64,000 nt of DNA from positions 55,819 to 119,818 of the forward strand of contig CADBXL010000004.1 in assembly GCA_902798615.1 (NCBI GenBank). The letters are read 5' to 3'. Position numbers and translations under genes: made by a program. This document shows positions 18,357 through 27,101 of this stretch, one piece after another; the first letter of the stretch is position 1, and the number at the start of each line of letters is the position of its first letter. This DNA is from an uncultured Bacteroidales bacterium. Its GTDB lineage: Bacteria > Bacteroidota > Bacteroidia > Bacteroidales > Bacteroidaceae. Under the pieces are notes generated by a model. The model saw nothing but the letters and a program-made list of their open reading frames with translations, was not told the DNA's origin and made no database searches.

Positions 18357-19801
18357 TGAGATTTATATTCAACATATTTTATAGTCTCCTGACAGAAGGT
18401 ATAACGTTGATGGCCTTGCTGAAGACATCTGCAAAAACTCATCCTCAACGATGCGCGTTGGTTGCTGAAGGTGTGAGGTTGAACTATACGGAAATGTATA
18501 GAAAAGCAGAAAACTTGGCAATGTTCCTGTCTTCTGAATATAATATCTCAAAAGGCAAAAACGTTGCCATGCTATGCCGTAATCACGAATGGTCAACTCT
18601 ATTGCTTTTCGCTCTATCACGTCTTGGGGTAAATGTTATGCTTCTCAACACGGACGTTTGTATCAGGCAAATAACTGATATTCTATCAGTCGGCACAACC
18701 GATTTCCTATTTTTCGATGAAGAATATTCCGATAGGTTGGTTGCTGAACATTCTACCTCCACGACCTTTGTCTCTGTTGAGCATCTGGCAGAACTAATTA
18801 AAGTATCTGTTTCTGCGAAATGTTCATTGCCATATATTTTCAGAGGTGGGAACATCACGATTTTCACGGGAGGTTCAAGTGGAAACTATAAGGCTGTGAC
18901 GAGACAAAGCCGAATTTTTCAATTCTTGCCACCTCTTTTTGCGCTTCTTCGGAATATCCGCATCTACAAATACCAGAGCGTATTGGTAGTATTGCCTTAC
19001 TATCATGGTTTTGGATTTGCGTCATTGATAGTTTCTGCTTTCTTGGGAAAGAAAATATGTCTGATGCGTCATTTCCATGCAGAAGAAGTGGTGAAACTAA
19101 TTCACGATGAGACGGTTGAGGCTTTACCTGTTGTTCCTGCCATGCTTTCGCGTATGATGCTTGTTCCTGATGCGTCAGAACAGTTGAGGAGCATCAAGTG
19201 CATTATCTGTGGAGGAGATATTCTTGAGAAGACACTTGTTGATAAGGTTCGTGAGACGATAGGCAATGTTCTGTTCAATCTCTATGGTACGTCAGAGGTA
19301 GGCTTTTTCATGTTGGCTTCACCATCTGCCTTGAACTCTGATAATGAGATTACGTTGGGAAAACCGATTTTAGGTGTTAGATGCCGTGTTCAGAATATCA
19401 ACGCTGAAGGCATTGGAACTTTATGCATGAAGCCTTTGTTGGGTGGTATATGGAAGAATACGGGAGATCTTGTGTGGAGAAACGTAGAAGGGTATTATTT
19501 CTATCGTGGTAGGAGCGACAACATGGTGGTGTGTGGTGGGGAGAATGTATATCCCGAACACCTCCAGCGAGTGCTCAACGAGCATACTGAGATTGCAGAT
19601 TCTTTGGTCTATCCAGTTGATGATGTTTCTTTTGGGAAAGTTTTGCATGCACAGGTGGAACTGAAACATACATCGGCTATTACTGAAGAGGAAATACTTA
19701 GTTGGTTGAGAACAAGGGTTTCGCGCGCAGAGATGCCTCATAAGATTCTGATTGGCGATATTTCTTTGTTGTCAACTGGCAAGCGAATACTTAAATCGTA
19801 A
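18356..19801 (+). CDS. AMP-forming acyl-CoA synthetase/ligase (ANL superfamily)
   Basis: This 481-residue enzyme would activate a carboxylic acid as acyl-AMP and transfer it to CoA or a carrier protein. Motifs in order: phosphate loop TIFTGGSSGNYK near residue 175; YGTSEVGF near 315; the hinge/adenine region GRSDNMVVCGGENVYPEHLQ; and the C-terminal catalytic Lys in GKRILKS at the very end. The ATG at 18356 overlaps the SDR stop by one base, which fits coupled translation. A longer frame from 18293 would run inside the SDR gene and is not used here. The closest function could be long-chain acyl-CoA synthetase or a loading ligase. Confidence 0.9.
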   Translation: MRFIFNIFYSLLTEGITLMALLKTSAKTHPQRCALVAEGVRLNYTEMYRKAENLAMFLSSEYNISKGKNVAMLCRNHEWSTLLLFALSRLGVNVMLLNTDVCIRQITDILSVGTTDFLFFDEEYSDRLVAEHSTSTTFVSVEHLAELIKVSVSAKCSLPYIFRGGNITIFTGGSSGNYKAVTRQSRIFQFLPPLFALLRNIRIYKYQSVLVVLPYYHGFGFASLIVSAFLGKKICLMRHFHAEEVVKLIHDETVEALPVVPAMLSRMMLVPDASEQLRSIKCIICGGDILEKTLVDKVRETIGNVLFNLYGTSEVGFFMLASPSALNSDNEITLGKPILGVRCRVQNINAEGIGTLCMKPLLGGIWKNTGDLVWRNVEGYYFYRGRSDNMVVCGGENVYPEHLQRVLNEHTEIADSLVYPVDDVSFGKVLHAQVELKHTSAITEEEILSWLRTRVSRAEMPHKILIGDISLLSTGKRILKS

Positions 19802-19875
19802 AAAACATTAAAGATACTCGTCATGCTGTATTTCCTATGGATGTATCGTCTTTTCTATAGAAGCGTTTTTTCGTA

Positions 19876-20802
19876 ATGTTGAAGGTATATTATAGTCTTA
19901 GATTGAAAATGGCATATCGTATATGCCGTGATTTAGGAGTGGTGACGTTGCTGCTCTTGGCATTCCTGTGCCTTGTGGTTTATGGATTATCTTGTATAAA
20001 TGCGAAGTACAGGCTGCTGGCATTTGTCGTTATTGCGTTGATGATGTTACAGGCGAGAGGCGATACGATGTTCCTTGAAAGTCAGTTTGGCAAGAGATAT
20101 AGAAGGCTGTTGGTGTCAGATACGCTTATCGTGGCTTTGCCGTTTGTTGTACTTGCAATAATAAACTCAGATTGGCTTTTCTTGCCGATCATTATAGTTT
20201 CTGCGATTGTCTTGCCTTTCCTGCCAAGATATAGCTCTGGACTTACAATTCCGAGTTTCCCGCTTTTCCAGAAAGGAAATTATGAGTTTCAGAAGTTTTA
20301 CAGATGGGGTACTGTTCCTTGGATTGTGTTGCTTGCGCTATCCGTGACAGGTTTGATATATGGCAATATCCGTATTGTAGAAGTGGCAACAGGATTGGTA
20401 TGCTTGGAATTGATGAGCGCTCTTATTCTTCCGCCTAACAAAAACTGGATGCTGAACTATCGTTCGGCTTTGCATTTCCTGAGGATAAAGACTGAACAGA
20501 TAGCCGTGGGATGTGGTATGTTACTATTGCCTTTCCTTGTGTTGTTGCTTGTCGGAGGCATATCGTGGATGTCTGTTGTCGGTGTTTATCTTGCTGAAAC
20601 AATTCTGCTGATAGAAGTGGAGATGCTGAGGTTCACTATGGCGGACAATCAACTGATGATGATATTCGTACTTGTTCCATTGGTATTTGTCGCATATTTT
20701 TCAATCGGAATACCATATATCTTCATCCTGTCAGTAATGATATTGGCATGGATTATGTTCAAAGGCTATTCATATATATCAAATGTAGTGATCAATGATT
20801 GA
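19876..20802 (+). CDS. Polytopic membrane protein, probable ABC transporter permease subunit
   Basis: This 308-residue protein has about eight hydrophobic segments (for example VVTLLLLAFLCLVVYGL, LIVALPFVVLAIINSDW and LLLPFLVLLLVGGISWM). There is no recognisable catalytic motif. Its stop overlaps the start of the ABC ATPase by 8 nt, the main reason for calling it the membrane half of that transporter. It lies 74 nt after the acyl ligase, so the four genes could be one operon. The substrate is unknown; a lipid-like product of the preceding enzymes is possible but unsupported by sequence. Confidence 0.65.
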   Translation: MLKVYYSLRLKMAYRICRDLGVVTLLLLAFLCLVVYGLSCINAKYRLLAFVVIALMMLQARGDTMFLESQFGKRYRRLLVSDTLIVALPFVVLAIINSDWLFLPIIIVSAIVLPFLPRYSSGLTIPSFPLFQKGNYEFQKFYRWGTVPWIVLLALSVTGLIYGNIRIVEVATGLVCLELMSALILPPNKNWMLNYRSALHFLRIKTEQIAVGCGMLLLPFLVLLLVGGISWMSVVGVYLAETILLIEVEMLRFTMADNQLMMIFVLVPLVFVAYFSIGIPYIFILSVMILAWIMFKGYSYISNVVIND

Positions 20803-21448
20803 AGTTAAGAATCTTACGAAGAAATATGGCTCTCAGGTATGCCTTGACAAAGTTTGTCTTTCTCTTGAAGAGGGAAGGATATATGGTATGGTGGGCGAGA
20901 ATGGGGCAGGCAAGAGCACATTGTTCAGATGCCTTACCAATTTGGAGAACTATGATGGTGAGGTTGAAATTCCAAATGGCTTGACTGTAGGCTATCTTAG
21001 TGATACTCCATTCTACTATACATACGTTACTGGTCGTGAGTATATCGAGTTCTGCATGAAGGCAAGTGGTAAGGTGCTTGGTAAAACTGCATTGGAGGAG
21101 ATAAACTCTCATTTCCGTTTGCCTCTGGATAAATATGCCACGAGGTATTCACTTGGTATGAAGAAACGACTTGCCATCATGGCGCTTATGCTTCAAGAAC
21201 CTGACATAGTGATTCTTGATGAGCCTTTCAACGGACTTGACATTGTGGGTACTATCATCCTCAAGAAATGGTTCAAGGATTTGAAATCAAGGCACAAGAC
21301 CGTTATTTTCTCTTCGCATATCATTTCCTCGCTTACTGATATTAGTGATGAGATTCACTATATCCACGCAGGTAAGCTGATTCGTAGTTTCAATGGCGAT
21401 GCTTCGGCTGAGGAGATAGAGGCTATGATTGCGAAGTATGTGTTGTAG
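20795..21448 (+). CDS. ABC transporter ATP-binding protein
   Basis: This is a 217-residue single nucleotide-binding domain. It has Walker A GENGAGKS near residue 36, an atypical signature YSLGMKKRL in place of LSGGQ (common in the bacitracin/ABC-2 exporter group), Walker B IVILDEPFNGLD, and switch His in FSSHI. It overlaps the upstream membrane protein by 8 nt. It would power that permease. An inverted-repeat element begins immediately after the stop. Confidence 0.9.
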   Translation: MIEVKNLTKKYGSQVCLDKVCLSLEEGRIYGMVGENGAGKSTLFRCLTNLENYDGEVEIPNGLTVGYLSDTPFYYTYVTGREYIEFCMKASGKVLGKTALEEINSHFRLPLDKYATRYSLGMKKRLAIMALMLQEPDIVILDEPFNGLDIVGTIILKKWFKDLKSRHKTVIFSSHIISSLTDISDEIHYIHAGKLIRSFNGDASAEEIEAMIAKYVL

Positions 21449-21718
21449 CATGAGTTCGACGAAAAGCGCCGAAGGTGCGACACCTAACGAGGTCACTGAA
21501 AAAGTAATTAACACTTTCAAATTGTAATTTATGCTTGCCGCATTTGGTTATTTATCAATAAATAGATAGAACAAAAGCATGAATATATGTATTTTTGTTA
21601 TGTTCAAATATTACAAGTTGTAAATTGTAAGTTGATAAGAGCAAAATTCCGAAAAATGGTGACTTTTTCAGTGCCCTGTTAGGTGTCGCTCTTTCAGAGC
21701 TAATTCATTGAACTCACG
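21449..21718. repeat. MITE-like inverted-repeat element
   Basis: Arms of about 55 nt (21451-21504 and 21662-21717) are inverted copies. CGACACCTAACGAGGTCACT pairs with AGTG.CC.TGTTAGGTGTCG, and the outer ends are TGAGTTCGACG and TTGAACTCACG. The AT-rich interior of about 157 nt has no open frame of note. The terminal motif GAACTCACGTTAATT recurs at the end of the element at 29818-30013, so these may be one family. There is no transposase. Confidence 0.7.
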
Positions 21719-21825
21719 TTAATTAACACGGCATTTCTGCAACGCGATATTTGCGTTTCTGCAATAATTATACCCCATTTACGTTATATTGTAAATTATT
21801 GATAACTATAAATGAGAAGACGGTA

Positions 21826-22878
21826 ATGATACAAAGAAGGTTATTATTTCTTTGGGTGATGATGTTCACAGTAGTGTTCGCTTACGGTGGCCGAAAGGAT
21901 AAAGCTTGGGCAAAAAGTGTGAATGAGGGGCTTGCTCTATTTGCTCAGGAAAAATATGAGGCTGCAATAGAAAAGTTTGATGAGGCTTTGAGAATAGTCC
22001 CTAAAACGTGGTATGCTGTACAACAGAAAGTATATTGCCTTAATAAGTTAGGACGTAATGAAGAGGCTTTGAAGATATTAGAAAAGTCATTAGAAGATGG
22101 TGGTGAAGATTATCACTATTCTCAGATGTATTATTTGTATGCGACTTTACAACTAGACAAAGTTGACAATTTGACTATATTGGATTATTGCACGAAAGCA
22201 TTTAATGATATTCGCCCTGAAGAGTACCCTTTGAAACAAAATCTTCATTTTATGAAGGCAATGGTTTACCTTAAACTTACTGACACCGAAAAAAACAAGG
22301 TTGTTGCGTGGGGAGATAGTCTTACATATAATTTGGGTAGTTCTGTTGCAATGGCTCCAAAATACGCATATAATTATATGCTGTTGGGGAATATGTATGA
22401 AGGGGATGATCAGAATGAGTATGCGATTTGTTCTTATGCTATGTTTCTTGCAACAGCAGGTGAAAAAGTTGATGATTTATATCCAGTACTGGGTGCTTGG
22501 AGTGGATTTGATTTGACGATGAATGCAAATGTGTTGTCATTTACTGTCCTGAATAAGGTTAAAGAGGTGATTTCTGGGGAAATGTCAGAATATGGTGGCT
22601 TGTATGATTTGTTTGCTGCCACTATTCCGTTAATATGCACAGGGGCAGAAGAGAAACCTCAGCCAATTGCCAGTACTACAAATTTATATGCCAATTCTAT
22701 AATACCTTTCTTCTCGGAATTGATACGTCGTGAATTATTGGAAGCGTTTTTGCATTATTCGCTTAAGGATTCAAAAACTAATTATCTGAATAATTCACAT
22801 TGGTTGCTTGAACATCCAGATAAGAAACAAAGATTGCTTGAAACTTTAAAGGAACTGAAACTATTTGGGGAAGAGTAG
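21826..22878 (+). CDS. Exported tetratricopeptide-repeat protein
   Basis: This 350-residue protein begins with a signal peptide (MIQRRLLFLWVMMFTVVFAYGG). That is why the ATG at 21826 is preferred to the start 75 nt upstream. At least two TPR units follow: GLALFAQEKYEAAIEKFDEALRIVP and KVYCLNKLGRNEEALKILEKSL. The C-terminal two thirds contain no motif I recognise. It is probably periplasmic and a scaffold for protein contacts. It is AT-richer than its neighbours. It precedes the PorE-like gene by 123 nt. Confidence 0.75.
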   Translation: MIQRRLLFLWVMMFTVVFAYGGRKDKAWAKSVNEGLALFAQEKYEAAIEKFDEALRIVPKTWYAVQQKVYCLNKLGRNEEALKILEKSLEDGGEDYHYSQMYYLYATLQLDKVDNLTILDYCTKAFNDIRPEEYPLKQNLHFMKAMVYLKLTDTEKNKVVAWGDSLTYNLGSSVAMAPKYAYNYMLLGNMYEGDDQNEYAICSYAMFLATAGEKVDDLYPVLGAWSGFDLTMNANVLSFTVLNKVKEVISGEMSEYGGLYDLFAATIPLICTGAEEKPQPIASTTNLYANSIIPFFSELIRRELLEAFLHYSLKDSKTNYLNNSHWLLEHPDKKQRLLETLKELKLFGEE

Positions 22879-22942
22879 TGAATTACGGCAATAATTAAGG
22901 ACGTGTTTGCGTTATTAATATAATATTGTAAATAGAAAATTA

Positions 22943-22980
22943 GGAACTTGCGGAGCTTGATGAGCTTTGCGAATAATTTA
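22943..22980. repeat. Single arm related to the 29818-30013 element
   Basis: GAACTTGCGGAGCTTGATGA followed by GCTTTGCGAATAATT is nearly identical to the left arm at 29818-29853. No inverted partner is visible nearby. Confidence 0.6.
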
Positions 22981-23001
22981 TAATTCGTAATTAATAAATA
23001 A

Positions 23002-25098
23002 TTGAATAAGTCTCTTTTTTCTCTCTCTTGTATCGCAATCGTGCTTATGCTGTGCTCATGCGCGGCAGAGAATGCTATGCGTAAGGGTGAGAAATTCCTG
23101 TCGCTTGGCGAATACTATGATGCAGCGGAGCAGTTTAAGAAGGCTTATTCTAAGACTCCTCCCAAGGAGCGTGAGCTTCGCGGACAACGTGCCCTGAAGG
23201 CGGCTACGTGCTATGCCCGCGTGAGTAGCACCATGAAGGCGTTGGCTTGCTATCGCAATGCCGTGAGGTTTAATCAGGCTAAGCCCGAGGACAGACTTAC
23301 ATACGCACGGATACTTCTGAAGAATGGCGAGTATAAGGCTGCTTTGAAGGAGTTTGAAGAACTGAAGGATAGTACCGTTAGCGAGGAGGGTACGAAGAGA
23401 ATCTCTCAGGCTGACTATGACTTGCTCGTAAGGAACGGCATCACGTCGGCGCAGTCGGCTCCCGAATGGAAGAAGGCTGGCTCTGCCTATACGGTGAAGA
23501 AGATGGATGTGTTCAACGGCCGTAGGGCGGACTATTGCCCTGTGCTTGCAGGTGACCAGTATGACCGTCTTTACTTCACCTCTACACGCAACGAGGCGCA
23601 GGGTGATGAGTTGAGCGGCATAACAGGAGCTAAGCCGGGTGATATTTTCTTTTCCGACAAGGACGAGAAGGGCGTGTGGGGCAGACCGCAGGAGATAGCC
23701 AGCGGACTGAATACCGAGTTTGACGAGGGTGCTTGCTGTCTGTCGGTTGATGGCGGCACGATGTACCTTACACAATGTCCTACCGATCCTCAGTATCCTC
23801 GCTATGCCACTATTGCTACGGCTCAGCGTTCTGATGCCGCATGGGGCAAGGCTACGGAATTGAAGCTTACAAGTGATACCCTTTCGTCATACGCTCATCC
23901 TGCTATCTCGCCCGATGGAGAGTGGCTGTATTTCGTCAGCGATATGCCGGGAGGAAAAGGAGGATTGGATATATGGCGCACCCGACTTACGGCTTCAGGA
24001 ATGGCAGGAGTGGAGAATCTTGGAGAGCCTGTGAATACTCCGGGTAATGAGATGTTCCCTACGTTCCGTCCTAATGGTGACTTCTATTTCTCAAGCGACG
24101 GTCATCCAGGTATGGGAGGATTGGATGTGTTCATAGCCGTGGCAGGTGATGATAACAAATATCACCTCTCGCATCCCGGCTATCCTCTTAACTCTCAGGG
24201 CGATGATTTCGGACTCACCTTTGAGGGCAATCATAACAAGGGTTTCTTCTCAAGCAACAGGGGCGATGCTCGTGGCTGGGATCATATCTATTCTTTCGAG
24301 AATCCTGAGGTGGTGCAGACTATCCGTGGCTGGATATACGAGCAGGACGGATATGAGCTTACTAATGGCGTGGCAAGGATTGTGGGTAGCGATGGTACTA
24401 ACCAATCGTTGGGCGTGAAGAGCGACGGCTCTTTTGAGTTCGTGACAACTCCGGGTGTTGACTATATAGTGTTGGGCAGTTGTACGGGATTCCTTAACCA
24501 TAAGGAAGAACTGCATGTGGATAGCGCTAAGACATCCGAGGTGTATGATCTCCAGTTCCCTCTGGCTTCTATCTCTGCTCCTGTGCTTGTGGATAACATC
24601 TTCTATGTGTTCAACAAGGCAGATTTGTTGCCTGAGAGTACCGTAGCACTCGACTCGCTCGTTATGATGCTCAACGAGAATCCGAATATCACCATAGAAC
24701 TATCGGCCCATACCGACTATCGCGGCTCTGACGAATATAACAAGGCTTTGTCGCAGAAACGTGCCGAGACTGTTGTTGACTATCTTATAAAGAAAGGAAT
24801 AGCAGCCGACCGTCTCACGCCTGTGGGCTATGGTGAGGAGCAACCGAAGAAGATACGTAAGAAGGTGGCAGAGCATTATCCTTGGCTCAAGGAAGGCGAC
24901 ATTCTCACCGAGGAGTTTATCACGAAGCTCAAGCCAGATCAGCAGGAAACCGCTAATGCCCTTAACCGCCGAACAGAGTTCAAGGTTCTCCGCACCACCT
25001 ACGATATGTTTGATGAAGAGGGCAATATGAAGAACCCTCCAAAGCCGAAACCGAAGAAGGAAGAGGTGGAAGAAGAGGAAGGATGGTTTGAATTCTAA
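23002..25098 (+). CDS. PorE-like OmpA-family lipoprotein (TPR, PD40 propeller, OmpA domain)
   Basis: This 698-residue lipoprotein has the lipobox LCSC near residue 20. In order it carries a TPR region (GEKFLSLGEYYDAAEQFKKAY), a WD40/PD40 beta-propeller from about residue 170 to 420 (YFTSTRNEAQG ... ISPDGEWLYFVSDMPGGKGG ... FYFSSDGHPGMGGLDVF), a carboxypeptidase-regulatory-like fold (IRGWIYEQDGYELTNGVARI), and an OmpA peptidoglycan-binding domain (IELSAHTDYRGSDEYNKALS). This order is that of Porphyromonas PorE, a type IX secretion component that anchors the machine to peptidoglycan. The only start that keeps the signal peptide is the TTG at 23002; the first ATG would cut into the hydrophobic core. 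The role is inferred from architecture. Confidence 0.82.
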   Translation: MNKSLFSLSCIAIVLMLCSCAAENAMRKGEKFLSLGEYYDAAEQFKKAYSKTPPKERELRGQRALKAATCYARVSSTMKALACYRNAVRFNQAKPEDRLTYARILLKNGEYKAALKEFEELKDSTVSEEGTKRISQADYDLLVRNGITSAQSAPEWKKAGSAYTVKKMDVFNGRRADYCPVLAGDQYDRLYFTSTRNEAQGDELSGITGAKPGDIFFSDKDEKGVWGRPQEIASGLNTEFDEGACCLSVDGGTMYLTQCPTDPQYPRYATIATAQRSDAAWGKATELKLTSDTLSSYAHPAISPDGEWLYFVSDMPGGKGGLDIWRTRLTASGMAGVENLGEPVNTPGNEMFPTFRPNGDFYFSSDGHPGMGGLDVFIAVAGDDNKYHLSHPGYPLNSQGDDFGLTFEGNHNKGFFSSNRGDARGWDHIYSFENPEVVQTIRGWIYEQDGYELTNGVARIVGSDGTNQSLGVKSDGSFEFVTTPGVDYIVLGSCTGFLNHKEELHVDSAKTSEVYDLQFPLASISAPVLVDNIFYVFNKADLLPESTVALDSLVMMLNENPNITIELSAHTDYRGSDEYNKALSQKRAETVVDYLIKKGIAADRLTPVGYGEEQPKKIRKKVAEHYPWLKEGDILTEEFITKLKPDQQETANALNRRTEFKVLRTTYDMFDEEGNMKNPPKPKPKKEEVEEEEGWFEF

Positions 25099-25267
25099 AA
25101 GCCCACCCAGTCCCTCCCCAAGGGAGGGTTCCTCCCCCCTTACCCCCTCAAGGGGGAGTAGATAGTATTTCTAATCATAAGAAATGAAAACGAAATTTTA
25201 TATGGAAAAGATCACAAGCGGCAATACTATATCGCATCCCTCCCTTTGGGAGGGCCTGGGTGGGCTT
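25099..25267. repeat. Family C inverted pair spanning the porE-like / methyltransferase boundary
   Basis: AAGCCCACCCAGTCCCTCCC (25099-25118) is the inverse of the right end at 25238-25267 (CCCTCCCTTTGGGAGGGC then CTGGGTGGGCTT). The left arm also contains CCCCCTCAAGGGGGAGTAG, the type D unit. The left arm starts right after the PorE-like stop, and the right arm is translated as residues of the methyltransferase (SHPSLWEGLGGLPK). The pair therefore straddles the start codon at 25184. Confidence 0.8.
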
Positions 25268-26767
25268 CCAAAAGAATTTATCGATTATACATCTTCGCTC
25301 TTTGGCGAGGAGAGATGGAAGAATTATCTTGCTTCCTTCAAGGAAAGTGTGCCTGTAAGTGTGAGACTGAATCCGTTTAAATGCAGACCAACTCGGCCTC
25401 TCCCCCCGCCCTCTCCCGTAGAGAGGGAGCCGGAATGCTCAAAAGATTCTCTCTTCAAAGGAGATATTTATGATTTTATAGGAGACGACTGTGATCGAAT
25501 CGGCTCCCTCTCTACGGGAGAGGGCGGGGGGAGAGGCCGTACCCCTGTCCCTTGGTGTCGTAACGCCTACTATCTTTCTGAGCGTCCTAATTTCACGCTT
25601 GACCCATTGCTCCATGCAGGAGTATATTATGTTCAGGAAGCAGGAAGTATGTTTCTTGATGAAGTGCTAAGGACACTCTCCGGCTCCCTCCCTACGGGGG
25701 AGGGCGGGGGGAGAGGCCGTTCCTGTGCTCTCGACCTCTGCGCTGCTCCCGGTGGAAAGTCAACCCTTCTTCGTGCAGCCTTGCCAGATGATTGTGTACT
25801 TTATAGCAACGAGCCTGACCGCAGAAGGGCGAATATCCTGATGGAGAATATGCAGAAGCAAGGGCATCCAAATGTCATTGTGACAAATAACTATGCCATT
25901 GACTATCAGAAATCGGGACTTATGTTTGATTTGATAGTATGCGATGTGCCATGTTCGGGCGAGGGAATGTTCCGTAAGGATCATGATTCGATAGGGGAGT
26001 GGAGTCTTCAAAACGTGATGAAGTGTGCGTCTCTCCAGCGAAGCATCATAGAGGATATCTGGCCTTGCCTTAATGAAGGTGGTGTGATGGTTTACAGCAC
26101 CTGTACCTTCAATCTGCATGAGGATGAAGAGAACGTGAAATGGATTTGTGAGACTCTCGGAGCAGAACTTATCCCTATTGAGGTTCGTGAAGAATGGAAT
26201 ATCACAGGCTCTTTGCTCAAGGGTTGGGACAAGCCTGTCTATCGTTTCATCCCCGGCACCACCAAAGGTGAAGGATTGTTTATGGCGGTGATGAGGAAGA
26301 AAGAGGCTCGGCCTCTCCCCCCGCCCTCTCCCGTAGAGAGGGAGCCGGAGTGCGAAAGGAAGTCAACAATCAAAGGGAAAACAGAAGGTATTAACGAATC
26401 TGCCCGTGGTCGAATCGGCTCCCTCTCTACGGGAGAGGGCGGGGGGAGAGGCCGTACCCGTAGGTCTTCCCTCCTCCGAGTTTTATCCGACGGCCATCCT
26501 GTCGGCACACAGAAGGGAAAGAACATCATCCCTGCACATGCGGAGGCATTGCTTATCAATCTCCCGAAGGATAAATATCCGTTTGCGGAACTTACGAAGG
26601 AAGATGCCTTGAAGTATCTTCATCATGAGGCAATAGTACTTGATGCAGATGTGCCCAAAGGCTTTGTCATCGTCACTTATCAGGGCCATCCATTAGGTTT
26701 CGTGAAGAATATCGGTAATCGTGCCAATAACCTCTATCCGCAAGAGTGGAAGATAAGGAACCTGTAA
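25184..26767 (+). CDS. NOL1/NOP2/Sun-family RNA cytosine-5 methyltransferase carrying three palindromic-repeat inserts
   Basis: This 527-residue enzyme of the RsmF/YebU type methylates cytosine in rRNA using SAM. Core motifs: EFIDYTSSLFGEERW, VSVRLNPFKC, DPLLHAGVYYVQEAGSMF, SAM motif LDLCAAPGGKS, FDLIVCDVPCSGEGMFRKD with the PCSG cysteine, and the catalytic YSTCTFNLHEDEENV. The C-terminal PUA-like region has ALKYLHHEAIVLDADVPKGF. The chain is interrupted in frame by repeat-encoded peptides: [15 protein letters not shown] ... [13 protein letters not shown] after [21 protein letters not shown] before LDLCAAPGGKS, and a second full pair before the C-terminal domain. All lie between conserved blocks, so the enzyme may still work. 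The N-terminus reads through a family C arm. Confidence 0.9.
   Translation: MKTKFYMEKITSGNTISHPSLWEGLGGLPKEFIDYTSSLFGEERWKNYLASFKESVPVSVRLNPFKCRPTRPLPPPSPVEREPECSKDSLFKGDIYDFIGDDCDRIGSLSTGEGGGRGRTPVPWCRNAYYLSERPNFTLDPLLHAGVYYVQEAGSMFLDEVLRTLSGSLPTGEGGGRGRSCALDLCAAPGGKSTLLRAALPDDCVLYSNEPDRRRANILMENMQKQGHPNVIVTNNYAIDYQKSGLMFDLIVCDVPCSGEGMFRKDHDSIGEWSLQNVMKCASLQRSIIEDIWPCLNEGGVMVYSTCTFNLHEDEENVKWICETLGAELIPIEVREEWNITGSLLKGWDKPVYRFIPGTTKGEGLFMAVMRKKEARPLPPPSPVEREPECERKSTIKGKTEGINESARGRIGSLSTGEGGGRGRTRRSSLLRVLSDGHPVGTQKGKNIIPAHAEALLINLPKDKYPFAELTKEDALKYLHHEAIVLDADVPKGFVIVTYQGHPLGFVKNIGNRANNLYPQEWKIRNL
25394..25539. repeat. Family A inverted pair (146 bp) inside a coding sequence
   Basis: The left arm runs from CGGCCTCTCCCCCCGCCC to GAGAGGGAGCCGGAATGCTC. 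A spacer of about 60 nt follows, and the right arm is the inverse, ending GGGCGGGGGGAGAGGCCG. The pair is read through in frame by the RNA methyltransferase. Its length equals that of the pair at 26309-26454. Confidence 0.9.
25679..25719. repeat. Single family A arm inside a coding sequence
   Basis: TCCGGCTCCCTCCCTACGGG then GGAGGGCGGGGGGAGAGGCCG is translated as [13 protein letters not shown] directly before the SAM-binding motif of the methyltransferase. Confidence 0.88.
26309..26454. repeat. Second family A inverted pair (146 bp) inside the same coding sequence
   Basis: It has the same arms as 25394-25539, with a different spacer. It is translated as [15 protein letters not shown] ... [13 protein letters not shown] ahead of the C-terminal domain. 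Confidence 0.9.
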
Positions 26768-26868
26768 GAAACTGTTTCTTTATTAAACGCAAAGGCGCAG
26801 AGACGCAAAGTTTTTCTTTTGAACACGGATAATACGGAAGAAACGAAAGTTGCACCTTGCGGTGCTAG

Positions 26869-26961
26869 AACTGACAATAATTGCCAATCTTACCGATCTT
26901 TAACCAATAAGAAATGAATATTTATGGAAAAGATTGCGTAGATTGGCAATTATTGTCAGTT
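26869..26961. repeat. Perfect 22-bp inverted repeat with 49-nt loop
   Basis: AACTGACAATAATTGCCAAT (continuing CT) at 26869-26890 is the exact inverse of 26940-26961. The loop is AT-rich and holds no frame of note. Before it (26785-26850) is a decayed GCAAAGGCGCAGAGACGCAAAG / AACACGGATAATACGG tract. It could be a MITE remnant or a strong hairpin ending the methyltransferase transcript, although no U-tract follows. Confidence 0.8.
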
Positions 26962-27065
26962 AAAAGCAACTTGTTGCTAATCTTTATCATTTTGTCGGAT
27001 TGGCCTTAATTTATTGTCGTTAAAATGGAAAACACATCCGTTTCTTTAAGATAATCAGTAAAATT

Positions 27066-27097
27066 CTTGCTGATTAACAAATATTTTGTTATTTTTG
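27066..27097 (+). promoter_or_regulatory. Promoter of a candidate non-coding RNA
   Basis: TATTTTTG (27090-27097) matches TAnnTTTG exactly, with CTTG 20 nt upstream at 27066-27069. It is placed about 5 nt before a stable UUCG hairpin and no start codon follows. Confidence 0.6.
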
Positions 27098-27101
27098 CAA
27101 G

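Noticed and set aside
23002-25098. Start of the PorE-like gene at the first ATG
   Set aside because: That ATG (MLCSC) lies inside the hydrophobic core of the signal peptide. Only the TTG at 23002 keeps the n-region and lipobox.
26239-26559. Minus-strand gene of 106 codons with [13 protein letters not shown] and [13 protein letters not shown]
   Set aside because: It is a shadow of the palindromic repeats inside the methyltransferase gene. Palindromes give the same peptides on both strands, and no family match exists.
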